Source: Mesorhabditis belari
Taxonomy: Eukaryota > Nematoda > Chromadorea > Rhabditida > Rhabditidae
Assembly (NCBI GenBank): GCA_958450365.1
Contig: CAUEEP010000608.1
Span: 186,001-250,000, forward strand
DNA: 64,000 nucleotides
Direction of reading: 5' to 3'
Shown: one piece after another, positions 23,444 through 34,994 of the stretch
Layout of the letters: each line of letters begins with the position of its first letter
How positions within the stretch are numbered: the stretch's first letter is position 1
Made by a program: the position numbers and the translations under genes
Notes under the pieces: model-generated
What the model was told of the DNA's origin: nothing
The model's input: the letters and a program-made list of their open reading frames with translations, nothing else
The model's database searches: none

Positions 23444-24020
23444 CAACGGATGCCTATCAGAGAGCATATCGGGCAAATTAGAAGCGAATTTACTGCAATT
23501 TACTAGATGAATAGAATAAAGAATTACCCTTAATTTGATCATTCATCGAATTGCATCTTATTGATTGACACAGACACAGACACAGACATACAATGGAACA
23601 ATAACAATAATTTAATCTTCCTTAGTGCCTCATCAACTAAAGCCCATAAAGGTAGAACGACATCGTTATCGGCTTTAACCATCTCGTCATCAGTGTTAGC
23701 ATTATTGCCGGTAGTTTCTTTTTGGCGGTGACCGCGATTGGTGGTGGCTCGATGCCTGTTCGCCAATTTGACGGCTAGTTGACCGTTTCAACTCAACCAG
23801 CACCAAATTGGCTACAAAATAAGCTATTAGGCAAGTTTTGACAACAACGGATGCCTATTAGAGAGCATATCGGGCAATTTAGAAGTGAATTTACTCCAAT
23901 TTACTAGATGAATAGAATAAAGAATTACCCTTAATTTAATCATTCATCGAATTGCATCTTATTGATTGACACAGACACAGACATACAATGGAACAATAAC
24001 AATAACAATAACATAACAAT
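23444..24020 (+). repeat. Duplicated 3' end of the Srg pseudogene
   Basis: The final coding part (ACAACGGATGCCTATCAGAG) and 3' region with CACAGACACAGACA recur in the same direction at about 23842-24020. The spacer between them holds a minus-strand frame (23766-23539, Asn/Thr/Arg-rich) that I cannot identify. Confidence 0.8.
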
Positions 24021-25040
24021 GAAAGCCTATCATCGATCTTCGAGAACAAACCAGAGCACAGTTTCCTCTTCATCTGTTCACAATTCTGGCCATGGTAAAG
24101 CTAGAACTAGGAATCTTCACTACTTTCTAAACGTGAAATCATTTTGGCTCATCAATCAACTTCGCTAAGCTTTTCCTGCAGTTTTTAAAACAGTTAATCT
24201 GCAGTTAAACAGTAGTTGAATGCAATTAGTTTTAAAATGATGGAACTCAAAAAATCTAAGAAAACCAGAGGGTCAACGAACGAACGACCATCATTTTAAA
24301 ACTAACAATTCTTTTAAAGAACGCTTTAATTCAAGACCAAAATGTCAGGTCTACCAGCTGCTTTTTCTGTTTGATCGGTTTAAGAGTTTAAAAGCGAAAA
24401 TTCCCAGTTTCCAATCATTTAGTGTGCCTGTTTTTCATCGACTTTGCACTTTAAACATCATTTGGCCGGGTATAATGACGAGTCCTAAGCCATTCTGAGC
24501 TAGAAATCCACTTTCCTATCTACCCGTTCTTGCACTAACTCAAAAAGATTTGTCACTTCGTAAGTGTTCAACTTTGGAAATGTTCTATATTCAGCTACAA
24601 ATGCTCAAAAAAGTTTTACAATCGGTAATTCTAGGATGGGGTACAAAAATACTTGAAAACGTTTCAATGTCTCTTTGTTGTTACTGTTCATTTTACCCTC
24701 CATTGTTTACTGTGTCGACCCAGCAAAAAAACTTATCTTTGTGTAAAGCTTTTCGCTTTTTTGTGCACGTACAGCACTCTTATCTTGAACTAAGAATTTG
24801 AGCATTGAGTCGAACAAAAGATTCTCCTGTAATTGCACAAAGCAGGGACCAAGAATAAATGATCTTGATGGGCTCTGACTATATGATTCTCTATTCAAGA
24901 CAAAGGCGAGAACACAACCAAATGCTCAGAAGATAATTTGCAGATAAGAAAATAAGAAGCATGAAATATGATGATCAGAAATTGATGACAAGCTGACAGA
25001 TGAATGAGAATTAACCTGCACAAGATAGCAAATGTTTAAG
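24020..25040. other. No gene recognised
   Basis: AT-rich DNA without a convincing exon or a named repeat. The short frame at 24550-24801 has no recognisable feature. Confidence 0.5.
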
Positions 25041-25042
25041 AT

Positions 25043-25312
25043 CTAAACTATCGGATTCTGAAAGTGAATAGAATTATGAATGGCTCTAATTTTGCTCGGC
25101 TGAGTTCTAGAGTCTCGTACTTCTAACGGGGAAAGGAACTTATTGGAATTATTTAGCGACTTCCGAACGAAGGGGTTTCTTGACTTAGACCTATTGATGC
25201 GTTTGAAAGATTGTTTAAAGGATCCAAGTTGAATACACCTCAAGGATTCGAAACATTCAACTACCATTTCCAAAATCATTCTCTGAAGCTTGACATAACG
25301 AACTTCATCCAT
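25043..25312 (-). CDS. Possible exon or small gene of unknown function
   Basis: A frame of 89 codons starting MDEVRYVKLQRMILEMVVEC, with a good acceptor (TTCTTTCTAG) about 25 bases upstream of the Met that could serve for trans- or cis-splicing. It has no recognised domain, is basic in the middle, and has no partner exon. It may be chance. Confidence 0.3.
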   Translation of the reverse strand: MDEVRYVKLQRMILEMVVECFESLRCIQLGSFKQSFKRINRSKSRNPFVRKSLNNSNKFLSPLEVRDSRTQPSKIRAIHNSIHFQNPIV

Positions 25313-25344
25313 GAAAGAAACAGATGAAACTCTAGAAAGAAAGT

Positions 25345-26180
25345 ATTATATTTGGCATTTTGTGTGTTTTTTGGATCTATGGGCATTTAATTTTTTGTTT
25401 TCTCGGATATAGGTCCGTCGTGCTTAACGTGGTAACTTGAAAAAAGAAGTTTGAAATTAACTCTTATCGCTTTTGTTTTAGAAACGGCGTTTTCTCTTTA
25501 TTGCAGCTTTTAATCCCGTTTCTTCTTTGACAAAGTTCAGTCTTCTTTTGGGGTTTTATTGTGGAGATAAGAGTGCTTCTATGGGGCAAATACCGTGGTA
25601 TTCTGGGAGTTCACCCGACACGGCTTATCTTGACAATTCTGTTGATGATAAATGGGAGTGAAGAAGTGTGAAATCTAACGAGTAAGGTGCTTCATAGATT
25701 TTCTTTACTAGTATGGGCTCCTCTTGATAAAAAATGTTACCAAGATAATGCTTGGTTTCATCTTGTAGCGAGTCAAGAATTCCTTGTCTTGTATTGACAA
25801 TCACTTATTTAACATGTTAATCATGCCCGAGCCTAGAAACTAAACTTTTGTAGTTTATGATCTCTGCAAAAGAATGCTCTATTGTTAAGTTGAGAGCTGA
25901 GAAAAAATTTGCTGAAACGAAATTCCTTTCCCAAGATAGGCGGCTTTGTTGTGTGCGAATAAACGCGGCATTGTGGGTTCTTTGTTGCTGATTGTCTTAT
26001 CTAGGCAATAAACTCTTGCCAAGCTTCTCAAGCGTTGATCGGCAAACAAATGGGAACAAGAATCGTTTTATTATATTTCAAAGTGTTGTTGAGGGACCGA
26101 TAAATGTGAGAAAAATAGGCTCAAGTTTAAAAATCCAGCATTTAGAAGGTTGGGTACATTTGAAAATGTTACTTTCTATT
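25345..26180. other. No gene recognised
   Basis: AT-rich sequence with no convincing exon, repeat or RNA gene. Confidence 0.45.
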
Positions 26181-26339
26181 ATTTTTCAAGTATAAGGAAC
26201 TGTGCAACTCGCAAGAGATCAAGATTTTGAAAAGATTTGTGTGAATTCAATGGGCACCTAATGTTTTTTTTTCCTATATTTGAAACGTTTCCATCATTAA
26301 TTTTGACTTTTTGTGCATTCTTTGACATCACTTTTTGAG

Positions 26340-27850
26340 TGATTGGATACTTTTTAAAATAAAACGCTTCATCGATTACATAGTTTCCCAAAATTTCAGA
26401 ATAATCCAATCAATCGAACCGTTCTCTTTCTTTTAATCTTTTTTTTAAAATCTTGCTTAAATTCAAACGAAAATGAATTAAATTAGCAAAAAAAGTGCAT
26501 TTTGAGCACTTTTGTGTTTGTGTAATTTGAAAATCAACCTTCCGAAGATTGGATTGCTTAAATAAATGCTAGATCAGGGTTCCACCTAAAAATTGTACAG
26601 GGTGGCTGAAAATTACGTGCGCGCAGCATCAGCATCATAGTTTTAAACAATGTATAAAGCATTACTACTCATATTTTTGTGTTTTAATATTCTTTTTATC
26701 GTTGTCTATTAATTTTTTGTTAAAAAAGTTGTTTTCTAAGTCATGACAAAGACGTGCGCTAGTCGGGACGCGTATACATTTCTATAAAGTGCATTTTGAG
26801 CCTAATTTGAAAATCAACCTTCCTTTAATCAACCTTTAAAAAGTATGCAATCACTCAAAAAATATATTAGCTCATGAATGCTAGAAACCAGGATCTTCAA
26901 CTCTTACATTAAAATACCTGAGAAAGTTCTAAAATCAAACATTTTTCAAAAATTCAAAAAAGCCATTTTGTAGATTAAGGATAGGGCTTTTGGATTAAGC
27001 AAACTGTTTTTTGACTGGATAAGCCGTTTTTTCAGAAAACACATTACCCAAAAACGATCGTTTATAACTTGCCAACCTAATAATAGAGTGGTATGGAAAC
27101 AGATGGTATTAAGATTTAATCAAGATTAAGATTAAGAACTTTTCAAACTCATCTACGCTAAATGTATAGAAATGTATACGCGTCCCGACTAGCGCACGTC
27201 TTTGTCATGACTTAGAAAACAACTTTTTTAACAAAAAATTAATAGACAACGATAAAAAGAATATTAAAACACAAAAATATGAGTAGTAATGCTTTATACA
27301 TTGTTTAAAACTATGATGCTGATGCTGCGCGCACGTAATTTTCAGCCACCCTGTACAATCTTTAGGTGGAACCCTGATCTAGCATTTATTTAAGCAATCC
27401 AATCTTCGGAAGGTTGATTTTCAAATTACACAAACACAAAAGTGCTCAAAATGCACTTTTTTGCTAATTTAATTCATTTCCTTGGAATTTAAGCAAGATT
27501 TAAAAAAAAAAGATTGAAAGAAAGAGAACGGTTCGATCGATTGGATTATTCTGAAATTTTGGGAAACTATGTAATCGATGAAGCGTTTTATTTTAAAAAG
27601 TATCCAATCACTCAAAAATAGCTCAATAATATATTAGCTCATGAATGCTAGAAACCAGGATTTTCAACTCTTACATTAAAATGCCTGAGAAAGTTCTAAA
27701 ATAAAACATTTTTCAAAAATTCAAAAAAGCCATTTTGTAGATTAAGGATAGGGCTTTTGGATTAAGCAAACCGTTTTTTGATTGGATAAGCCGTTTTTTC
27801 AGAAAACACATTACCCAAAAACGATTGTTTATAACTTGCGAACCTAATAA
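26340..27850. mobile_element. Nested palindrome of TIR elements
   Basis: A CAGGGTGGC-ended element (26598-27353; arms of about 190 bases, TA on both sides) is itself flanked by a second inverted repeat (about 26340-26597 and 27354-27600). Inside is a mariner-type fragment (about 26836-27087, ending TTATAACTTGCCAACCTAAT). The same fragment recurs as a direct repeat at 27605-27850. At least three insertion layers are visible. No transposase coding sequence was seen. Confidence 0.82.
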
Positions 27851-28189
27851 AAAAACGTTTAAGTTTATCACTTTTTTTTCTGTGATCATTTGAGAAAATT
27901 TGCATAAAAACGTTCAGTGTTATCGAGAAGTATCAATTGTTTATATTTTTAGATTTACATCTAACAATGTGTTTTCTAGAGTGTGTTCCTCTCAAGTTTT
28001 AGTTAAACTTGATTTTGTTGTCTTGCACCTGAGGGAAGTGAATTAATTTCTTTGTTGTTAGGCTTGTTTACTTATTATATGTTTGCAATAAATTGTTGAA
28101 AAGTGAATAAAACTTAGTGAATACAAAAAAATAAAACAATTCATAAAGCAAAAATATTAAGCAAGATTTACTTTCATTAGATTAGATTA

Positions 28190-29060
28190 GAGCTATTATG
28201 ATTAGAGCGATTAGATTAGAGCTATTATGGAAAATTTCAATGCAAAACCAGAGGCTGTATTGATTCCGGGTAAATATGACACGTCTTTTTTGCCCACCTA
28301 ATTTGTAGATCTGTTACAATTGGAATATACATGTAATGCCGAAAAACAGCAAAAAAAAACAATTAATTGAATGAAAATAGCTCAATTAGCGCTGCAGCGA
28401 ATTAGCGCTGCAGCGAATTAGCGCTGCAGCGAATTAGCGCTGCAGCGAATTAGCGCTGCAGCGAATTAGCGCTGCAGCGAATACCATTTATCCTCCTCAA
28501 CCATTTATTTTTGATGAAGAACGATTTGGATTTGACTTCAGTACTTTTCAAGATCCTATTGATTATTATTCTTATTTTATCGACGACAAATTAATCAATA
28601 TGTTAGTAGGCGAGTCTAATAAACATGGAAAAAGGAAAACAAACTGGCAGGATTTCGATGCAAAATCTTTCAAGCTCTTCCTGGCTCTGTATCTCTGGCA
28701 AATTACCGAGGATTCGTGACTACTGGAGTAGCAAGCCTGAATTAGGAGGATTTTCCCACATGTCCCACATTATGTCAAGAGCAAAATTTGAATCTATTCT
28801 TCGAAACCTGCGTTTTTGTGATAATGAACTGGATCCTGCAGGAGATCAGCTATATAAGATTAGAGCTATTATGGAAAATTTCAATGCAAAACCAGAGGCT
28901 GCATTGATTCCGGGTAAATATGACAATATGGTAAATATGTCTGTTTTGCCCACCTAATTTGTAGATATGTTACAATTGGAAGATACATGTAATGCCGAAA
29001 AACAGCAAGAAAAAAACCAATTAATTGAATGAAAACAGCTCAATTAGCGCTGCAGCAAAT
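28190..29060 (+). mobile_element. piggyBac-like transposase remnant
   Basis: The N-terminal half of a piggyBac (DDE_Tnp_1_7) transposase is split over two frames. About 28480-28705 encodes FKLFLALYLWQ, and 28700-28957 encodes LPRIRDYWSSKPELGG, then IMSRAKFESILRNLRF and DQLYKIRAIMENFN. These are the conserved piggyBac blocks before the catalytic centre. The catalytic part is missing. The last about 200 bases are duplicated upstream at 28190-28390, so the remnant sits between direct repeats with a 16-base satellite. Confidence 0.85.
28388..28482. repeat. 16-base minisatellite
   Basis: Six tandem copies of GAATTAGCGCTGCAGC, each holding the palindromes AGCGCT and CTGCAG. Degenerate copies recur near 29041-29070. 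Confidence 0.9.
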
Positions 29061-29560
29061 TAGCGCTTCAGCGGTCCGTTTCTGAGTTTTTGCTGCAGAA
29101 GTTTCGAATGGGTTAAACTGCTACCGATTTTTCTAAAATATTTTTAAAAAATTGAAAAACTGATATTCACGATTCGGACATCAACATCTGAACGGAAAAC
29201 CCAAAAAACTGAATGGAGAGATTTGACTGACAATGGGTAAAATTGGGAATCAATCGGGTTTTCTATTGTTCAGACAGCGACGTCCCGTTTAAAAGCATTT
29301 TAAATTTCAATCCAAGGGATTTTCCATCTGAAATATCGGTTGTTTTTAAAATACCCAAATTATCTTGAGCTTTACAGTGTTTGGCTTGGAAAATATGCAG
29401 AGAATGCAGAGAATGCAGAGTCAGAATGTGATCGAAACTCAAGTAAACATTTATTATACAAATATTAGGCCTTTGAAAGACTGACATGGGGAATTAACAA
29501 AGGTATTAAGTGCTTTGCAGAGGTAACATAGAATTCTTCGATTAGAAAGACATCTTTTGC
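29060..29560. other. 3' region of the TSP1-like gene, no gene recognised
   Basis: AT-rich. On the minus strand, AATAAA occurs at about 29459-29448, roughly 110 bases after the stop of the neighbouring gene, and may be its poly(A) signal. Confidence 0.4.
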
Positions 29561-29567
29561 TTTTGAT

Positions 29568-32500
29568 TCATTCAAAAACGGTTGTGATAGAAGTGGTGCT
29601 GGAGGTTGGGCCTGAAATTATCACCTATCGTTAGTCAAACCTGGAAAACTTACAGTTATTTGTTGGCCATGGATCGGTTGATGTTGTTGTGTCATTCCAG
29701 AGATTTGATGGGGTTGGAAGACATTCATATCGCTTCTGGAATTGGAATTGAAAGTTGAAATTGATTTTCTGTTACCGTTGAATAGTTGACTTGTCTCGCA
29801 ATTCCATCGACATCATTACAACAGACCAATGTCGGATAAACACAGAGAACCGGGTTGCAACGCTTCCAGCGATATGGTAAACCACTAAAACGATATGATA
29901 CATTAATAAAATTACATGCTATTTGGCTAAAATGGTCAAAGTTGTAGTGTCTACATTTTTTAACTATCAAGAGTATAAGAAAGCTTAAGTTTAAGAGGTA
30001 TTATAGTTGATCAGCATCGCACGAGTCAACTGTAATGTATGTGCTTGCAACAACTGTCTTGCTAATTAGGGAATTGTTCAAGTTATCCTTACAATATTTG
30101 AGTTTGAGTTTGGCTTTCAATCAGTTAATAACACACTAGGCTTGAAGTTGGCACATTAGCATCCCATCTTAGAGAGTTTATGTAACCAGGGGTTGTTGTG
30201 GTGTCATTCCAGGGATTTGATGGGGCTGGAAGTAGTATTCTTACCGTATTCTGTGTATGGTTGCCCGCCTTTAGTCTCACTCCTTACAAACTTACGTGCA
30301 AGAACATCCACGAGTCGCCGATGTGCAAGTCCTCTCTTCCAATTGTGTTTGACACGATCCGCAAGCTGTTGCGGCATAATTTTGTCCACTTGTTGTATTG
30401 TATTGATAGTTGGGAATCATTGGGCACGGGGAAGTTGAAATCAACTGCCAATCGCTCCACGCACCACCCGATGGGCATGGGCAAATTGGGGAAACCACTG
30501 AAAGAATGCGATTTAGAGTATTTAACTGTAAGAATAAAAATTTTCGGCTAACTTACCACAATCCGGATTGTTTTCAGAAGGATCTGGATTCACTGGGGCA
30601 TCTGTGGTGGTAGTTGTCTGAATGCAAGTTGATCCAGACAAGCTGAAAATCATGTTTATAGTTCCAAAAAGCCATTGTCCCGTTCCCAGCGATATATCTA
30701 GTATCCAAATTCAGCTACAGTATCTTTAGCTTACCTGTATCCAGTGGCACAAGTGATACCAGGGAGTTGGGGCATTGAACAAACCGTTGGATCGCCACAA
30801 GCCACTTGTCGAACGTTATCACCACTAGAAATCGACAATTAGTGAGTCTATTTCAATGGCTAGCTAGCCTAGCTAGCCTAGCTTTTTGCGTGGCAACCAG
30901 TTTGCAGCTAAACAACTCACACGCAAGGACATCCACGTTGAGCCGAGACGCAATCTCTGACTTGCACTTGCCGTCCGTGCATACCACAAGTGAAATTTTG
31001 CTGAGTTCTACTGTAGTTTGGTTGTCCAATTGTGGCCACTTGAATCCATGTCCACGACGGGATACAGCTGTCTTGATTGTACCAAGATGACCAGTATCCT
31101 GAAATCAAATTTTGAAAAGAAATAAACGAGTTGTAAGCTTGAAAATGTGAACCACAATCACCTGTAGAAGGGCAAATACCACAGGTTACAGTAGTTGTTG
31201 TCGTGGATGGAGTTGTAGTTGTGGTACTCGTAGATGGAGTTGTAGTTGTGGTATTCGTAGATGGAGTTGTAGTTGTGGTACTCGTCGTCGTGGCTGTCGT
31301 TGTTGTAGTAGTTGTATCGGTGGTCGTTGTTGTGGTAGTGGTAGTGGTGGTTGTGGTGTCAGTTGCAGTGGTTGTTGTGGTCATAGTGGTAGTTGTCGTT
31401 GTAGTTGTTGTAGTATCAGTTGTCGCTGTAGTAGTTGTAGTAGTACTGGTGGAGGTAGGGCCTGAAATTATCAGCTATAGTTAGTCAAACCTGTAAAACT
31501 TACAGTTATTTGTTGACCATGGATCGGGTGACGTTGTTGTGTCATTCCAGAGATTTGATGGGGTTGGAAGACATTCATATCGCTTCTGGAATTGGAATTG
31601 AAAGTTGACATTGATTTTCTGTTACCGTTGAATAGTTGACTTGTCTCGCAATTCCATCGACATCATTACAACAGACCAATGTTGGATAAACACAGAGAAC
31701 CGGGTTGCAACGCTTCCAGCGATATGGTAAACCACTAAAATGATATGATACATTAATAAAATTACATGCTATTTGAGTAAAATGGCCAAAGTTGTAGTGT
31801 CTACAATTTTTCATTGTCAAGAGATATAAGAAAGCTTAAGTTTAAGAGGTATTATAGTTGATTAGCATCGCACGAGTGTAATTGGATTTGGGAGCTATTA
31901 CGCATGCAAATGTTGTAAGCTGCAAATGATGGGAGCTATTACGATGCAAATGTTGTAAGTTATGGTAAACTTTTCAATACAAAACAATTCCCGTCTAATT
32001 TGTCATTGATTATCAGCCAATGCTTTTGTGTTGAATAGACAAGCCAGATCGAGGCTAGTTAGCCGACGTAAGGTTAGCTGACGTTATTCAGCTAATACCT
32101 ACCCTGACTCCAACTGGCCTGGGTCTAGAGGCAGACACCTGCCTCCTCCTTGATCCCCGCCATACCAAAAGATTCACTGGGATCCACAGTTTTTAAGAGA
32201 TTTTGAAAAGAAAATCGGTTTATCGGTTCTGTTTATCTACTGTAGTGTACGTGCTTGCAACAACTGCCATGCTAATTCAGGAATTCTTGAAGTTGTTGTT
32301 TCCTTACAATATTTGAGTTTGAGTTTGCCTTTGCAATCAGTTACTAACTGGTCTGACTAGATTTCAAGTTGGTACATTAGCATGAGCAGCCTCAGAGAGT
32401 TTATTTGACAAGATCTTGTAGGTTATTGTACAGAGTACAATAAGGCTATCCTTATTGTACTCTGAGTATGGTTGCCCGCTCTTAGTCTCGCTTCTTACAA

Positions 32501-34550
32501 ACTTACGTGCAAGAACATCCACGAGTTGCCGATGTGCAAGTCCTCTCTTCCAATTGTGTTTGACACGATCCACAAGCTGTTGCGGCATAATTTTGTCCAC
32601 TTGTTGTATTGTATTGATAGTTGGGAATCATTGGGCACGGGGAAGTTGAAATCAACTGCCAATCGCTCCACGCACCACCCGATGGGCAAGGACAAGTTGG
32701 GGAAACCACTGAAAGAATGCGATTTAGAGTATTTAACTGTAAGAATAAAAAATTTCGGCTAACTTACCACAATCCGGATTGTTCTCAGAAGGATCTGGGA
32801 TCACTGGGGCATCTGTGGTGACAGTTGTCTGGATGCAAGTTGATCCGGACAAGCTGAAAATCATGTTTAGAGTTCCAAAAAGTCTTTGCCCCGTTCCCAG
32901 CGACATATCTAGTATCCAAATTCAGCTACAGTATCTTTAGCTTACCTGTATCCAGTGGCACAAGTGATACCAGGGAGTTGGGGCATTGAGCAAACCGTTG
33001 GATCGCCACAAGCCACTTGTCGAACGTTATCACCACTAGAATTCGACAATTAGTGAGTCTATTTCAATGGCTAGCCTAGCTTTTTTTGCAGTTTGCAGCA
33101 AAACAACTCACACGCAAGGACATCCACGTTGAGCCGAGACGCAATCTCTGACTTGCACTTGCCGTCCGTGCATACCACAAGTGAAATTTTGCTGAGTTCT
33201 ACTGTAGTTTGACTGTCCAATTGTGGCCACTTGAATCCATGTCCACGACGGGATACAGCTGTCTTGATTGTACCAAGATGACCAGTATCCTGAAATCAAG
33301 TTTTGCAAAGAAATAAACGATTTGTAAGCTTAAGAATGTGAACCGCAATCACCTGTAGAAGGGCAAACACCACAGGTTACAGTAGTTGTTGTTGTAGATG
33401 GAGTTGTAGTTGTGGTACTCGTCGTCGTGGCTGTTGTTGTTGTAGTAGTTGTATCTGTGGTCGTTGTTGTGGTAGTGGTAGTTGTAGTAGTCGTCGTTGT
33501 TGTAGTAGTTGTTGTTGTTGTTGAGTCACAGAGATCTGGGTACATAGCACAAGTTATCGGAAAACATCCCAATGTCGAAATTGCTGCAGTTGCCCCATTG
33601 TAAGTCAAATCCCATTCAGCGCCGGTGCATGTAAGATTTGCCACAACTGATGGAGTTCCTTCGATTACTCCATTTACATCCGAATTACACTAAAGTTCTC
33701 ATATTTTTGGAAAATAACCAATTACAGCTTGAACTCAAAGTCATCAAACATCAAACATAAACGAATTTCAAAGACTCACCGAGATATATGCAGCATACCC
33801 AGCAACTGTTGATGTACAAGTTAGCGTTCTTGTCACACGTCCATTTCCATCCGTTCCCATAACATCTGAACAGGATAATTATCCTTTGATTACTTTGTTT
33901 TGGCAATTCAATCAAGATTATTACAAAGAATACATCTAATGAGTCTCACCGCTATCAAACGGAGCTGATCCAGAGCTTGTCGTATCAATGGTGAGCGTTG
34001 GGCTTGTTTGTGTGCAGGTTGAACAGGCTTAAAGGGTCAAAATTGACAGTTACATTGGCCGAAGTGAATCATATATTTGAGATTAGCATTCTGAATCCTC
34101 GAGACTTTTAGTAAAAGTCAGAAGAATGGAGGTTTCATGAGGCCAAAGTAGAGGCCAACCTCAGGCCAAATTAGAGGTGATCAGACCCTATGAAGGATCT
34201 GATCACCTCTAATTTGATCAGAAAATCTAGTGACTCACAACTCGTGGCTGTCACGGTGACTCCTATGAAGGGTCTGATCAGGCCAGGATAAGCTAAAACA
34301 AGGTCAGACTTGGATCTGATTTGATCCAAGGCTAGCCTGTCTCAAGCAATGATCTATTTCTATTGCTATTCTATTGTTAGCTTTACTGATTCCATCAAAG
34401 CTGTACTCAAATTAATAAATTGCAAAAGAAACCAAGAAAATCTAATGACTCACAACTCGTGGCTGTCACTGTGACTCCAAGCTGTATCAATATCAAAGCC
34501 GATATAGTAATGAAAGCATATTGAAGCAATGAACCCATCGGAGATTTCAT
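29568..34550 (-). CDS. Secreted C6 / Thr-rich / TSP1-like repeat protein
   Basis: Eighteen exons join without any phase conflict into 811 residues: 34550-34454, 34027-33950, 33865-33780, 33689-33353, 33289-33112, 33035-32946, 32853-32768, 32708-32507, 31734-31626, 31585-31504, 31461-31162, 31098-30921, 30824-30735, 30642-30557, 30497-30296, 29884-29776, 29735-29654 and 29611-29568. The order is: signal peptide (to about residue 30); a nematode C6 domain with six Cys (CSTC...TLTC...NLTC...GCFPITC); a Thr spacer; module 1 with two TSP1-like parts (WSSW...RDC; WSDW...SCQTQLEERTC); a longer Thr spacer with PST repeats; then module 2, an almost identical copy of module 1 and its introns. The Thr spacers probably carry O-glycans. 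Expected location is extracellular or cuticle/mucus; function unknown. Domain names are from cysteine and Trp spacing. Confidence 0.88.
34140..34350. repeat. Hairpin-forming GATCTGATCA repeats and partial exon 1 copy
   Basis: Intron 1 of the TSP1-like gene holds repeated GGATCTGATCACCTCTAAT stretches in both orientations, and GGCCAG words. At 34226-34262 there is a copy of the exon 1 3' end (ACAACTCGTGGCTGTCAC) with its donor. Confidence 0.65.
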
Positions 34551-34578
34551 TTCTGACTTCAAACCATCCCACTCTTCA

Positions 34579-34586
34579 TATTTATA
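34579..34586 (-). promoter_or_regulatory. Candidate TATA box of the TSP1-like gene
   Basis: TATAAATA on the minus strand ends 28 bases before the chosen ATG (34550). This spacing leaves room for only a very short 5' leader. It also argues against the further upstream in-frame ATG at 34649, which would lie before the TATA box. Confidence 0.45.
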
Positions 34587-34994
34587 GGTACGAGTGTTTC
34601 CCTTGCTAAACCGGAACTCTTGCTGAACCGGAACCTCATTCAAATTCACTTTTTTTTGTCAGGAAGTTGGCATTTGTGTCTGAACCAGGAAAGGACACGG
34701 AAAATAACGAGGAAAGGACACAATGGGTTCAGTTTTTCAGACACATTGTCAAAATCAAAATTGGCATCAGAACTATAATTTAGTGATTGTCCTATTCAAG
34801 GGTCAGTTTATTTTGGGGGCTTCAAAAACTCTCTCACAATCAGTTCCTGGTTTGGCTTGTTTCACTTTTTGAATCACACTCGAATAGCGTTTTTGAAAAG
34901 CAATATTCAAGCAAGCAATTCCTCTTGCCAACCTCCACTAAAATCGACTCGATCATTTTTGAAATCTTTCATTGATTTTCTGCTCGTCGACTCT

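Larger units (their letters stand above)
13897..23481 (+). pseudogene. Srg-family chemoreceptor, interrupted by an in-frame stop
   Basis: Six exons join with matching phases to about 350 codons, normal for Srg: 13897-14037 (MDWQFGVYLLYGIPSASLNI, TM1), 14080-14289, 15762-15905, 17908-18026, 19798-19974 and 23223-23481. TTTCTAG stands 12-18 bases before the ATG, as for a trans-splice acceptor. Srg-type features are LLYGIPS near the start and NRFTAIW after TM3. The last exon has TAG at 23299-23301, just before the TM7 segment LNIVSDFGTMSEAWIGIIVS, and then reads on to TAG at 23479-23481. Either the gene is dead or an unrecognised splice removes the stop. Introns hold mariner C, mariner D, a foldback, a tandem duplication, a tRNA-like foldback and the 1.8-kb satellite. 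Confidence 0.75.

Noticed and set aside
30193..30551. Several plus- and minus-strand frames of 60-117 codons at 30.2-30.6 and 32.4-32.8 kb
   Set aside because: All but one frame are shadows of exons 8 and 15 of the TSP1-like gene; the true frame has consensus splice sites and matching phases.
31203..31484. Plus-strand Val-rich frame (also 33412-33603)
   Set aside because: Antisense of the Thr-codon spacers of the TSP1-like gene.
34551..34649. Upstream in-frame ATG of the TSP1-like gene
   Set aside because: It lies upstream of the TATA-like box, and starting at 34550 puts the signal peptide close to the N-terminus as expected.
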